In this document: positions 12,301 through 23,098 of the stretch, one piece after another
Position numbering within the stretch: position 1 is the stretch's first letter
Layout of the letters: every line of letters begins with the position of its first letter
DNA from: Halicephalobus mephisto
Lineage: Eukaryota > Nematoda > Chromadorea > Rhabditida > Panagrolaimidae
NCBI GenBank assembly: GCA_009193035.1
Contig: SWDT01000561.1
Location: 186,001 to 250,000, forward strand
DNA: 64,000 nucleotides
Direction: 5' to 3'
Translations under genes and position numbers: made by a program
The notes under the pieces: model-generated
What the model was told of the DNA's origin: nothing
Database searches by the model: none
What the model saw: only the letters and a program-made list of their open reading frames with translations

Positions 12301-14002
12301 AATTCAAAGTAATTTGAAAATTTTAATTAAAAATTGAATGAAATTTTTAAATCTAAAGTAATTTGAATATTTTAATTAAAAATTGAATGAAATTTTTAAA
12401 TTCAAAGTAATTTGAATATTTCCATTAAAAATTGAATGAAATTTTTAAATTCAAAGTAATTTGAAAATTTTAATTAAAAATTGAATGAAATTTTTAAATC
12501 AAAAAATTCAGAATTCAAACTATTTCGGAAAAATTTTAAAACTTACAAAAAGAATAGGCACAAAAACGGGATATCGAAAACGATTACGATTATCCATATA
12601 AAAATTCCAAGCAGCCAAAGAATCATCCCTCAATGGAAGGTTTCTGAATTTCGTGATAAAAGATTCAGAAATTTGTTCGTTATTTTTTTGAATTTCTTGT
12701 TTATTCAAAACCGCTTTTCTGTGTTCAGCTTCCAGTGTTCGTTCGTCTTTTTCTAGATTTTTCCGGTAATCTTCATATTCTAATTTTTTCGATTTTAATG
12801 GTCCTTCGTCGATTTTATTTTTTTCTTTAATTTCAGCTTCGGTTTTCTCACTACTGGTAACTATGCCTTCGAGTCTCTTTACTTCCTTGTCCCAATTCTG
12901 GTATTTTTGCTTGACGTCTGCGAATTCTCGACGAGCAGATTGGACTTCGTTGTTGTTGAAACTGTCCTTCAATTCGTTGCAGCAGTCTCGGAGAGTAACT
13001 TTCATCTGCGTAATTTCGCTTTGAATTTTACTGTTAATTTGAATATTTCTTTTTTTTGCATTGTTCTCTGACAATTTCTGTTCTATAGGGGCTTTGGTTT
13101 TTTCGACGACCTTATAAGCCTGTTTTGCCTCTTCTATAGCCACTTTTTTGGTTTCGTACTCCTTCAAAGCTGTATCCACCTTCAGATATGCCAGTTTTCC
13201 TCGGAAAGCTTGGAGTCTTTTGTTGGCTTGTTGTCGTTCTTGGTATTTTTCGGCTCGTTCCCGGGTTTTTTTGATGTCATCCAGAAGTCTATTATAATCA
13301 TCGTTGATTTTCTTCATTTTTTCTCCATGTTCGTCCTTAGTTTTGGCTTTGTTCATTAATTCGGAATGAATTTCCATCAAATCATGAGGACCGGCCTGAA
13401 AAGAGAAGTTTAAAAAATGGAAAAATAAAAATCAAACACCTTCATGGTGTTTATCAACAATCCTTTAGAATCCTGTTCGGCGAAACTTTTGACTTTGTCT
13501 TGAGCAAGAAATGTACAAGGATTATCGACTTGGATGTTGAACTTGGATATCTCGGCAGTGACGTCAGCAAGAGTGACTTTTTTGCCGTTGATGAAATATG
13601 CCGCGGTATTCGGCTGTCGCAGTTGGATTTTGAAAACCTTCACTCCATCTTTAGTTTTGGTGTCCCTCAAGTACATCTCGACGTAACCGTCGGATTTTCC
13701 ATGCTTTATGAAATCTCCTTTATTGTCAGATCGACCCAGAAGCTTCGGACTGCCTCCAGAAGCCAAGCAAATGCCGCAGATTATTGTGCTTTTTCCGGTT
13801 CCATTTGGTCCAGTGATCACGTTCATATACGGTCCAGGAACACATTCAACATCTTGATAAGTTCTGGAAAGTGAAGATTGATGAAATTCATATATGAAAA
13901 GTAAAAAATAAACACCTACAAGAAATTGTGGAAAATGAGTTTCATAATAGCTCCATGGCTGTAGTCATCTTTATTGTACACAGGAGGATAATCATCAGTC
14001 AT
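9318..14002 (-). CDS. smc-5: Structural maintenance of chromosomes protein 5
   Basis: ATPase of the SMC5/6 complex, needed for recombinational repair and chromosome segregation. Six exons: 13920-14002, 13440-13863, 12547-13395, 11798-12175, 10846-11544 and 9318-10055, total 1056 residues, close to other SMC5 proteins. Walker A GPNGTGKST is at residues 46-54 after HNFLTYQDVECVPGPY. Exons 3 and 5 encode long coiled coils. Exon 4 (residues 453-578) is the hinge. The C-terminal head has the ABC signature SGGERSVS near 951-958, Walker B CVDEINQGMD near 976-985 and the SMC5-type LTPKLLPGL. All phases close exactly. Introns are 56, 44, 371, 253 and 790 bp; the last three are largely tandem repeats. 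No acceptor-like site abuts the ATG. Confidence 0.97.
10130..10800. repeat. Degenerate repeat filling smc-5 intron 5
   Basis: Variants of AGAAACTTCTATTAAATTCTG and GATTCTAGGAAATTCCAG, unit about 40-60 bp, many imperfect copies. No open frame of interest. Confidence 0.7.
11555..11792. repeat. 25-bp minisatellite in smc-5 intron 4
   Basis: About nine copies of a 25-bp unit (AAATTATATATAAACACAGT with AAACT) that runs up to the 5' splice donor of exon 4. Copies differ at one or two bases. Confidence 0.92.
12290..12520. repeat. 49-bp tandem repeat in smc-5 intron 3
   Basis: TTGAATGAAATTTTTAAAT recurs at 12334, 12383, 12432 and 12481, exact period 49 bp. Confidence 0.88.
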
Positions 14003-14298
14003 TTCGGATAAAAAACAATCCACAAAAAAATTAAATGAAAAAAAAGGAAAAATTAAAAATTTCGAAAGGCGCGAAAGTAATAAAAAGGGAATGAATGACA
14101 TTGTTCGGAGAACGCCAAAGAAAGCGCGCGATTTAAAAAATTTAAAAAAATTAAAAAATTAAATTTTATACTTTTTAAACGTTATTAAATTAATAACAAT
14201 AAAGTTTACCATAAAATTGAACATTATTTTTTCTTTAGTAAAAAATTTACAGTATGTTCGGAAGCAGTCGAATCTGAATGTTAATTTTTTATTTTTAG
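14003..14298. other. smc-5 upstream region
   Basis: AT-rich with a small GC-rich patch (GAACGCCAAAGAAAGCGCGCG near 14108-14130). It probably contains the smc-5 promoter. No other feature is seen. Confidence 0.4.
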
Positions 14299-14445
14299 GA
14301 CCGATTTCATCAATGTTCCGGAAAGTTGAAACTTTGTGAAAAACGTCAAATTCTATCAGAAGCCGATTCTGGAGTTATTTGTGGAAGAATGAAGACGCAT
14401 CGTGGAGCTACTGAAATCGTTACATGCAAAACTTTTAACTTTTAG
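14299..14445 (+). pseudogene. Orphan exon-like open frame, stop supplied by a MITE
   Basis: After an acceptor ATTTTTAG at 14291-14298 there is a 48-codon open frame that starts DRFHQCSGKLKLCEK, contains four Cys and ends KTFNF-stop at 14445. The last eight or so codons fall inside the end of a repeat element (from 14421), so the original sequence is cut there. Codon composition is less AT-rich than the flanks. I do not recognise the protein and see no upstream exon. It may be a relic of a gene broken by the repeat, or chance. Confidence 0.2.
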
Positions 14446-14843
14446 TCCATAACAATTGCGAAATACGACAAAAGTGAAACACAATCATGGTATTTTCCAT
14501 GAATATTTAACATTTACAACGAAAATTGCACTTTAATAGTGACGGTTTCTACTTGTTACTAGGTCGAAAGTTACTTTTTTTGGTGTTGATATCGGTAGAT
14601 TGTATATGATACATTTATACATTAGAACGGCTCTGATGTGTCAGATACATTAGATTCAATTCATAGTTGTATTAAATTTACACAAAAACGTAACTTTTGG
14701 TTCAGTAATAATTGTGAAATTTAACACAATTGCATTATTTTTCATGAATATTTAACATTAATAACAACAATTGAAAATAATAGTGACGATTTTACTTGTT
14801 ACTACCCCAAAAGTTACGCTTTTTTGAATGTATTTAATAATAT
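14421..14843. mobile_element. MITE with GTAACTTTTGG subterminal repeats (diverged copy)
   Basis: Inverted motifs TTAACTTTTAGTCC (14435) and AAAGTTACGCTTTTTT (14810), with internal palindromic phrases (ACATTAGAACGGCTC, GTGTCAGATACATTAG). The same arrangement occurs at 41559-42212 and a short form at 17085-17245. The right end is diverged and a mariner lies immediately beyond it. Confidence 0.65.
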
Positions 14844-14845
14844 TA

Positions 14846-16126
14846 GGTCGTCCAGATCAAAAGTTCGTCGGTATCTGGCAGTCTCGCAGAGAAAGTAAAA
14901 GAGCTAGCGAAATGATTTTTTGTATGTATATTAAGCATACACTTATCTAGTCATCTACTGAGTTTCAAAGAAGTAGACTAAAAAATGAATCGAAAGGAAC
15001 TCCAGAACTCGCTTGATGCGTTTCACCAGCGTATTTTTATCAAATTTGGAGTGCTACTTGGCCACAATGCGACTACTATTCACAAGGACCTCAAGAAATC
15101 GTTAGACAACCGGGCCTTCACACAACTTAATGTTCAGAAATGGGTCCAGCAGATTCACGAGGGTCGAATTGATGTAAATGAGAGTCGTGGCGGACCCCAT
15201 AGAATTCATCACGAATCAGAACAAAGAGTATACCTCGTCAAGCATTATCTGGCGGAAACCAGAAGTTGGAGCTTGAGTATGTTGGCTGAGAAAACTGGAA
15301 TTCCAAAATCCACTCTTCACGTAATTATGACAGAAAATTTGAAGCTGAAGAAAGTCATGTGTAAATGGGTTCCTCATCTTCTATCTGAAGATCAAATTAA
15401 TTTTCGTATAACTGCATCGGAATACAACCTCCGCTATTTTAGAAAGAATCGGAGCTTATTGAAACGTACTCTTGCGATTGATGAAACATGGGTCGGTTTA
15501 TACACCCAACCAAAACAGGAAAAAAGAAAAGTTTGGCTTTCTAAAGGAGAGAAGCGACCAACTATGGTACGGGAAGAACCGCAGAATAAGAAGCGGATGC
15601 TGATCATGGCAATGGATTTCAACGGAATAGCCTTCTGGAACTTGCTAGAAGAAAAAGAAACTGTAACTTCTGAAGTCTATAAAAACTTTCTGGACCGTCA
15701 TATTCCAAATTGGATCACGACGAATGGTCACCATAACCGTATTATTGCCCATGACAATGCGAGGCCCCACATAGCGAACATTGTGAAAGAATATTTAAAT
15801 GCTAATGATATAGACACGTGGATCCAGCCTCCTTATTCTCCCGATTTGCAGCCTTGTGACTACAACTGTTTCGGTCCTCTGAAGCAGCGTCTTAGTGGCA
15901 AACGCTAAAACAACTGGAGGGAGCTCAAAGATGCCATTCAAAAAATTCTCGACCACGGATTGCGCGAAGGCCTGTTTCTAGACGTGCATGCATTGCCAGA
16001 CCGATGGGAGCGTGTCATTGAAAACAATGGAGACTACTTATGATTGTATCATAATTACGTGTTTTTACATCTATTACTTTTGCTTTAATCCCAATAAATA
16101 CCGACGAACTTTTGATCTGAACGACC
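14846..16126 (+). mobile_element. Mariner (DD34D) DNA transposon
   Basis: 1281-bp element with about 30-bp terminal inverted repeats: left GGTCGTCCAGATCAAAAGTT, right the complement with one C/T difference (GATCTGAACGACC). It is flanked by TA on both sides (14844-14845 and 16127-16128), the expected target-site duplication. It encodes one transposase. Terminal repeats are nearly identical, which suggests fairly recent insertion. Confidence 0.95.
14985..16043 (+). pseudogene. Mariner transposase, one in-frame stop
   Basis: The frame is open for 307 codons, then TAA at 15906-15908 in the sequence GKR-stop-NNWREL, then stays open in the same frame to TGA at 16041-16043 (NRR-like tail DRWERVIENNGDYL). 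Full reading is 352 codons, normal for mariner. Family marks are present: helix-turn-helix region with IPKSTLHVIM, KWVPHLL, first catalytic Asp in AIDETWVG, second in HDNARPH, third in PPYSPDLQPCDYN. I count exactly 34 residues between the second and third Asp. The single stop could come from one C-to-T change, so this copy is nearly intact but likely inactive unless read through. Confidence 0.93.
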
Positions 16127-16128
16127 TA

Positions 16129-16463
16129 ATATTAAACAAATCCACTACAAACTCCGTGTTTTCTATCTGACAAATTTTATTTTCCTTTAAGTTTATATAT
16201 CCCATAGAACGAGGAGAACGATTAATATATAGATAATTCCGTATTTGAATTATATTGGAGAATTTTGGGATACAACACAGTAAATATTGTAATCCTAAGA
16301 AACGATCACCCTATTTTTGAATAATGACAAATATGGAGAACAATGAACCATGATGTCATCTCGGACAAAAAGCAACTGATAACGCGGTTTTTTGAGGGAG
16401 ATTTCTGAATAAAAAGGCCATGTGGAAGAGCACTTGACACAGGTGACTCTTGCTGAGGTTACA
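16129..16463. other. Region between mariner and the secreted-protein gene
   Basis: AT-rich sequence without repeats that I can match elsewhere in the window. It probably holds the promoter of the next gene. Confidence 0.35.
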
Positions 16464-17806
16464 ATGATTCAAATAATTTTTTTTCTTGGATTTTTGTCTT
16501 TTTCGGTCGCTCAGATTGCCCCATTGTGTACTGCTACATCTGTCAACATTACTGTAGCCGAAGTCGATAATATAGTTCTGATCTACACAGCGAGTTTCCA
16601 CATCGCACGATTGCAAGGAGATCCAGAGACTTATCTCATTATCAGTGACGAACACGTCGATTCCGTCAATTCATCAGCTTACCATTTAACTTCTGACCGT
16701 TTATCCATCGCTATCGGAGGATTCAATTACTCACCTTGCCACGTTAACATCAATGGATACTGCGGCTGGGCTGTTGGAAATCATAGTGTCCGGATGGTCC
16801 TACCCACAAATGTAGTACCCATCTTGGACACCCCCGACATCATCGACAATTTAGTCGACGAAGGCGGAATAAGCATACTAAGCGGAGAACTCTTTACTAA
16901 AGACAACAATTGCCAGTCCACAGACACTTGGGGTAAGTGTATTCGTTAAAGTTGGTTTTATCAAAAAAATCTTAGATAGTGTTTAGTCAATTTTGAAATG
17001 TAAGTTTTCTGCAAAGTATCTACAATTCTAATCAAAAAATTAGTGAGAAAATACTGAATAGGATAAAAAAAATCCCAAACATCATCTAAACAGACAAAAA
17101 AGCGTAACTTTTGGGATAGTAACAAGTAAAATCGTCACTATTATTTTCAATTTTCGTTGTAAATGTTAAATATTCCTAAAAACACGATAATTATGTCACA
17201 TTTCACAATTATTACTAGACCAAAAGTTACGTTTTTTGTGTGTAGCAGTGTTCCTCTTAAACTCGGTTTTATTTTTCAGCTGAATTTACCGATTTCCAAT
17301 ACACCGGCACCCAATGCTGTATAACCTACAAACCAGTCCCTGCTCCACCTACTGGCGTGCCACAATGCATGCAATTCAACAGTTCTGTGGATTTCCACGA
17401 CAACGAAGGATTCGTGGCTAGTTTCAACGCCATATTCAACATGAACGATGAAGGATTCAACGTGTCTTCTATTTTCAAAAGTCGCAATAATGGGAAATAT
17501 ATGCTTATCGGAAACGATTTGTATCAAACATGTCATGGTGTTTTTGGATACAACCCAAGTTGCTGGATTTACGTCCCGCGATTCGACTACAAAGCCGTCT
17601 TCAAACTAAACATCGATCATTTAGGCACAAATAATTACTTTTACACCGCAAATATAGGCAAAATAATCTACAGAAACAATGTTTACGAAAAAGAAGAAGG
17701 GGTAGCATACACCCAAGAGGCCCCCTGTTCGTTCCTTCAGCAGACGTTCTCAAATAACGCCACTGCTACATCTCAATTCTGTTGCACAAAGTTCGCTAAC
17801 AATTAG
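16464..17806 (+). CDS. Predicted secreted Cys-rich protein, family not recognised
   Basis: Exons 16464-16932 and 17280-17806 encode 331 residues. The ATG at 16464 is chosen because it gives a clear signal peptide (MIQIIFFLGFLSFSVAQ); an in-frame ATG at 16422 would place it internally. The mature part has two regions of similar size, each with spaced Cys (PLC..., FNYSPCHVNINGYCGW; then TQCC, CMQFNSSVDFHDNEGFVASF, QTCHG, PSCWIYVP, CSF, FCCTKF), and several N-glycosylation motifs (NIT, NSS, NHS, NVS, NAT). No transmembrane segment or GPI signal is obvious. The intron hosts a MITE. AATAAA follows the stop by about 23 bp. Function unknown. Confidence 0.8.
17085..17245. mobile_element. Short MITE in the intron of the secreted-protein gene
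   Basis: About 160 bp with terminal inverted repeats: left CTAAACAGACAAAAAAGCGT then AACTTTTGG, right CCAAAAGTTACGTTTTTTGT then GTGTAG. Shares ends with elements at 14421, 41559 and 45084. No clear target duplication is seen. Confidence 0.8.
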
Positions 17807-17877
17807 TTTCACTATTGTATTATGAACTAATAAAATTCAAATTCACTGATATTAAAAATTATACTCTTTCAATACTC

Positions 17878-18012
17878 AGCGACCTTGGCACGATGAAAGG
17901 GCTAGATGTCATACGGTGGAACCCCAGGTACCCGAAGTCGGCAGTTACCATACTGCCAAGGCTTAGGCCAAGGGGGCTGTAAATGATAGATCACAACTGA
18001 ACGCATTTCTAG
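17878..18012 (+). pseudogene. Decayed protein-like sequence, copy 1
   Basis: A GC-richer block whose reading frame SDLGTMKGLDVIRWNPRY is paralleled by a second copy on the minus strand at 45600-45765 (ADLETVKKLDVIRCN). The two match over about 130 bp and the LDVIR codons are conserved with a third-position change (CGG/CGA). This copy ends at TAA after LRPRGL. I cannot name the protein; a transposon C-terminus is possible. Confidence 0.4.
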
Positions 18013-18083
18013 AATCCCAAAAGCTGCGGAGCTAGTGACGTATGACTACAACCGGGTCTAATCAGCCAGCTGTTAGTATAAAC

Positions 18084-18282
18084 TAGGGTTGTTATCTTTT
18101 TCGTCATTATTCCCAAAAATTTCTTCCAAAAGAATACATAAAATTTTTTACATACTCTTTTTTTGGAGACGAACAGAGAAAAATAATCTGTTGATCTCCA
18201 AAAAAGAATATATGAAAAGAATTTTTACACACTCTTTTCGAAGAAATTTTTGGAAATAATGACGAAAAAAATAACAACCCTA
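18084..18282. mobile_element. hAT-like MITE, copy 1
   Basis: 199 bp, nearly palindromic, ends TAGGGTTGTTATC and its complement. Flanked by the 8-bp direct repeat GTATAAAC (18076-18083 and 18283-18290), which is exact. The 8-bp duplication and TAGGG ends suggest the hAT superfamily. Copies 2 and 3 lie at 22314 and 22901. Confidence 0.9.
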
Positions 18283-18290
18283 GTATAAAC

Positions 18291-18784
18291 TGGTTAAAAA
18301 AGCAAAAAATTACAAAACTTGAGTGATTAATAAGTTAAAAACAGATGTTTAGGAAGTAAATTAGCTTTCAAACTTCCTAGAGTTCGTTGTACAGAAATAT
18401 CTGTTCTTTTATTCCTTGATTCTAAGCCATCTATTCTCAGTAAGAACTTCAAAAATCTCAACTTCTCATAATTGAATCTATCACCGCGTTTTTTCCATAA
18501 TTAAAAGTTTAAATATTTCATCACTCACTAATGACAGAAAACATCAATCCGAAATCTGCATAAAAACCAAAATATCCCAATGATATTCAGAACACATTGT
18601 AATAACCGTTCCACAGTATGCAAAAATAAAAAAAATTTTACAAATTTTTAATCCTTTTTTCATTCCATAGATCCCCAAATCCACTTTTTCACTAAGTAAA
18701 CTCTATTCGAAATCAACTGCCATAACCACATAATTTAAGTCCAAAGACCCAAAACAACAAACAATTTAAAAAAAATATCAACAA
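18291..18784. other. Region downstream of the DEAD-box gene
   Basis: AT-rich, no open frame or repeat recognised. Probably includes the 3' UTR of the minus-strand helicase gene. Confidence 0.35.
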
Positions 18785-20974
18785 TTACTGTAAACCGAAA
18801 CCATCCATCGATTGAAGGAGATCAGCTACATAAAGATCATTAGTGCCGAACTCAACAGTATTAGCCATTTTTTGCAGAAAACCAGGGATATCTTGATTAA
18901 GTTTCTTTAGTTCTTCGACAATCTCCATAGCTAACTGCATATGTTGAATATCTTCAGGATTCAAGTAAGTAATCGCTCTAGCAACAGATCCCAATCTTCC
19001 AACCCGTCCAATTCGATGAATATAAGTTTCCATATCTTGAGGAGGATCATAATTAATAACCTGCTTAACATTGGGAAAATTCAGACCTCTTGCAGCAACA
19101 TTAGATGCCACTAAAACCTGATATTCTCCATTTTTGAATCCATTGTAGGCTTCATTTCTCTGTTTCTGACTTCTGCCTCCATGCATGCTGATGGATCTGA
19201 TTCCAGCGATGGATAAATAAATAGCCAAATAATCAATTATTCTTCTCGATTCAGCGTAAATGATTGTTTTTTTGACACGATATTGAACAGGATGAACAAA
19301 TCCAGAAGTATCATATGTCAATTCTTCTTGTGGAATTTCCATTGCTTTCTTCATTAAAATACGTAAAATGTGTTCTTTTTTACGACAACCAGTAATGTCA
19401 TGGAAAAACTGCTTAACGAGTGGACTGATTCCATTCGTGTGCATTATCATCTGGACAAAATTACTATGCATCAACCTAGGAAGTACCGATCTGACTGCAG
19501 GACTAAACGTCGCACTGAAGAGGGCATGAGTAACATCAGGACGCTAGAAATGGTAAATAATCACCAATTATTTTGTAAAAATTAAAAAATTAGTTTTATT
19601 ACGAAATAGTTCCGACGTGAATTTCTAGGAGTTTTTAGAAACTAGTCTATGTGACAATTTTAGTTTTGCGTGGTATTTTTGTAATTCTGCATTTTTAATT
19701 AATTTTTTAGAAACATTCCAAATGAATTTAGAACTTTCTCAATCAAAGTTGTCTGAAAGTACAAAATCCTTTGTCTATTTTTGCGGGTTAGTAATTGTAA
19801 ATTAAACCGTTGATGAAAATTAAAAAGTAATAAACAATTCTGAAGCACAATATCGAACCTTAGTTGTTTTGTTTTTCATATAAAAACACTTACGACTCGA
19901 TTGTTGAGAACAATCATGAGATCTTGGAAGATTTCATCAGCGACGAGCTTGTCTGCTTCATCTACAGCGATGAAACGGGCTTCTTCAACAAGAACATCTC
20001 CTTTGTCAACGAGATCAACGAAACGGCCAACTGTTGAAATCAAAATATCGCATCCAGCACGAATATCGTTTCCATTGGTGATTCTGTCATATTCTCCATA
20101 AGCACATTTGACGTCAATACCAGTATCGTAGGCGATTCTCAAGGCGTCAAGTTGAAGTTGATGAACGAGATCCCGAGTAGCTCCGACAATAACAGCATAA
20201 GGGGCATTCAACGGGCGAGTTCTCGGGTTTTCTGCTGCTTTTAACTGGATACAATGCTGAACTAACGGAAGAAGAACGGCTAAGGTTTTGCCACATCCAG
20301 TTGGAGCAACGGCCAGGATATCAGTGTCTGAAAATTCATGAAATTTTAAATAACACATTGGTACTTACGTTTGTTATAGAGTAAAAATGGAATCAGAAAA
20401 CATTGGACAGGAAGTGGAAGCAAGATTCCCATTCGACAAACATTGGCTTTGATTCGGGGATGGATATCCAGGGATTCGAAGCTGCTGAAAAAGGATTAAC
20501 TAGTACTTTGTACGGAAACTACCGTTGACTTACTCGATTTGCTCCGGAGTGAGGAACCTTCCACGGGGATCACGGCACTCTATGGCCAAGTTGTTGTACA
20601 TGGCGTTGTTGAACTCGGGGCCGGGCTTCAAACAGGCATTTTCGAAAAGTTCGTCTCCGGCAGGAAATACAGGAACGAAATTCTCTCGGATCTTCCCTAA
20701 AATCGTTAATCATATATTAATATTCATCATATATTGATGTTAATCATATATTAATATTAATCATATATAACCTACCTCTTCTGTAGTCGTGATGAGTGGA
20801 GAAAAATTGAAGAGCGTCGAGTCCTTTGGCTTCGATGATGTGGCCCTTGGCGAGCTTCAACCTGGCTCCATCTTGAGTGACTTCTGTCTTCGAAGTGTTC
20901 CTTGCGAAAGCTTCTCGGTTTCTGGCTGCTTTCTGATTCAGAACAGGAGAAATAGTTGGAGAAAACGACATCAT
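18785..20974 (-). CDS. DEAD-box ATP-dependent RNA helicase, divergent
   Basis: Exons 20776-20974, 20534-20696, 20369-20484, 19894-20327 and 18785-19543 make 556 residues in frame. A Q-motif-like stretch (LPLPVQCFLIP) precedes motif I APTGCGKT (167-174), motif II DEAD (282-285), motif III SAT (314-316), motif V VASNVAARGLNFP and motif VI HRIGRVGR (480-487). So it should be an active RNA-dependent ATPase. Departures from the common consensus are SNVAARGLN for TDVAARGLD and the Val in motif VI. The N-terminus is short, without RGG or zinc-knuckle repeats, so it is not a classical Vasa/GLH. Subfamily uncertain. Two adjacent ATGs (20974 and 20971) are equally good starts. Intron 4 is 350 bp; intron 1 contains short ATATTAATCAT repeats. 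Confidence 0.92.
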
Positions 20975-20984
20975 TGATCAAATT

Positions 20985-21470
20985 TAGGTAAAAATCAACC
21001 GAAACTGCGATGTTTAAAATTTACGGAAAACTGGCAAATTTAGAACCAGGAAAACTGTTTAAAAAGTCAGTCAGAACAATATCATTTAAAAAATTTACGA
21101 AAACCTGGCAAATTATAATCAAAAAAGTTGTTCAAAATCGTTTCAAAAACAGCATGATATTCGAAAATACAGGAAAAACGGTCATTTTACTAACCAGTGA
21201 AGCTTTCAAGTCTTTCAGAATGTCGTTTCAGGACTCAGTATTTTGTGTCTGTTTTCTTCGACTTTCATTTTTTAGGATTTTTGATTTTTCTTTTTGCAAT
21301 TTTGTTTTTTAAATTTTTCTATCCGAATCTTGATTACACCGTGTTCCTGACAATTGTTTATCATTTTGTGTCCGTTAAAAAAATTTTCTTGTTTTTCTAT
21401 CTGGAAATTTCCAATTGTTCATTTTATAAATCACCACTTTTAGATTCCTTTTCAGACATTGTAATAATTC
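20985..21470. other. Region upstream of the helicase gene
   Basis: AT-rich; short open frames here have no protein-like character. It presumably contains the helicase promoter. Confidence 0.35.
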
Positions 21471-21971
21471 GCGAACGGGAAAAATATAAAAGGAAGAAAT
21501 ATGAGGAAGAAATATAAAAGAAAAAAAATATATGAGGTAAATTAATAATTATGTGTGTGTTGGATTGCGCAGTTTAGTTGGGTGCAAGCCACACGGCATT
21601 GGTCCCGAAGGGAAATCCTGAGGACCAATGAAGGGCGTACGATTGCGGGTTGGCAGCAATTTTAAGATTGCGCAATTATTTTTGTAGAGTTGTGACTTAT
21701 CTCGTGTCTTTGGCTCCAGAAAGTTGTTTCCACATATTTCTCGTCTGCACGCGGATCAAGATCCCGTAACCACAATCTAACAGTGTGGAAATCGGCTTTT
21801 GAGATTGAGCTTAGGGATTTAGGCCATGGTGATAACAACATTACGTAAAATTTTGGGATAGTATAATTGGTTTAATATTTTTTTTCCATCTCATATTTTT
21901 TCTATTTTATATTTTTTCCTCTTATATTTTTTCATTTTATATATTTTTCTTCTTATATTTTTTCCTACTGC
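21471..21971. mobile_element. MULE-like foldback element, longer copy
   Basis: 501 bp. Ends are GCGAACGGGAAAAATATAAA and the complement of TATTTTTTCCTACTGC, both subterminal regions being (A/G)- or (T/C)-rich microsatellite. The interior (about 21550-21880) is GC-richer and shares CGGCTTTTGAGATT, TAGGCCATGGTGATAACAAC and GGGATAGTATAATTGG with the shorter copy at 26150-26567. Imperfect 10-bp flanking repeats (7 of 10 match). It ends 14 bp before the ATG of the next gene. Confidence 0.65.
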
Positions 21972-21985
21972 TTAATAACTAACAA

Positions 21986-22780
21986 ATGTCAGTTTTAATT
22001 TCACCAATCGAGATGGCTGATCGTCTGCAATTGATGATTTTCTCGAAAACTCTTGAGGAAATTTCGACTTCTGTCAAAACTGTAAATTTATTTTTTTTTA
22101 TTTCTATAATAAGTAGTTTTTATATTGACCATTATCGTGAGCATGTTCTTGCTGAAATTAAAGAAACGGAGGATGAGATGAAGAAGACGATGCATTCTTG
22201 TCGATCCATCACTGCTCACTGGTGTTTTATTGCAGCCTTCGTCCTTGTCTTCTTTGCTTTTTACAATTTGAAGTTTTTAGTAAGTTTTTTTTTCGATTTT
22301 TTTCTGTTTAATTTAGGGTTATCTTTTTCGTCATTATTCGCAAAAATTTCTTCGAAAAGAGTGTGTAAAAATTTTTTCATATATTCTTTTTTTGGAGATC
22401 AACAGATTATTTTTCTCTGTTCGTCTCCAAAAAAAAGTATGTAAAAAATTTTATATACTCTTTTGGAAGAAATTTTTGGGAATAATGACAAAAAAGATAA
22501 CAACTCTAGTCTAATTTTCGCTTAATAGATGTTTGCTTTGATCCTCTTCCTGATTTCTGCGTTGTTTGGTGTTCCGATCTACCGTAAAGACATCAAACTA
22601 GGCCAGAAGATTGACAGCCTTGACGACCTGGTGTTGTCTTACGACAGACTACTCCAAGCAGAACTGGCAAAGAAGAAAATGGTGGAAGAGCTGATTCACA
22701 AAATGAGTCTTCCAGCCTGTTGTGAATACACACAAGAACAAAGCTATGCAGAATCAATGACTAATATAACTAGTTGTTAA
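21986..22780 (+). CDS. Small predicted membrane protein, unknown family
   Basis: Exons 21986-22279 and 22529-22780 encode 181 residues. Three hydrophobic stretches: TVNLFFFISIISSFYI, HWCFIAAFVLVFFAFYNL and, across the splice, MFALILFLISALFGV; the last two are close together and may form a hairpin. Between the first two is a charged, possibly coiled-coil segment (YREHVLAEIKETEDEMKKT), and the tail is charged with two Cys pairs. The ATG at 21986 lies just after the MULE-like element; the in-frame ATG at 22013 is an alternative. The intron contains hAT-like MITE copy 2, and the splice phases agree. I do not recognise the family. Confidence 0.6.
22314..22508. mobile_element. hAT-like MITE, copy 2
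   Basis: 195 bp inside an intron. Ends TAGGGTTATC and GATAACAACTCTA. Flanked by GTTTAATT (22306-22313) and GTCTAATT (22509-22516), an 8-bp duplication with one change. Confidence 0.88.
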
Positions 22781-22900
22781 TTACGGAATTACTGATCAGG
22801 CATCGTTCGCGACGAGACAGACACTTAAAATCCATCTTCAGAAATGAAATATGTTCTTAGTCTTGTCTTGAATTGTGCTTGAAGATTTTTCGGTAATTAA

Positions 22901-23098
22901 TATGGTTGTTATTTTTTTCATCATTATTCCCAAAAATTTCTTCCAAAAAAGTGTAAAAATTCTTTTCATGTATTCTTTTTTGGAGATGAACAGATTATTT
23001 TTCTCTGTTCGTCTCCAAAAAAAAGAGTATGCAAAAAATTTTATGTACTCTTTTGGAAGAAATTTTTGGGAATAATGACGAAAAAGATAACAATCTTA
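22901..23098. mobile_element. hAT-like MITE, copy 3
   Basis: 198 bp, ends TATGGTTGTTAT and ATAACAATCTTA. Flanked by an exact 8-bp repeat GTAATTAA (22893-22900 and 23099-23106). Confidence 0.9.

Noticed and set aside
22082..22116. Possible 35-bp intron in the small membrane protein gene
   Set aside because: Removing it would break the frame, and it is shorter than other introns here.
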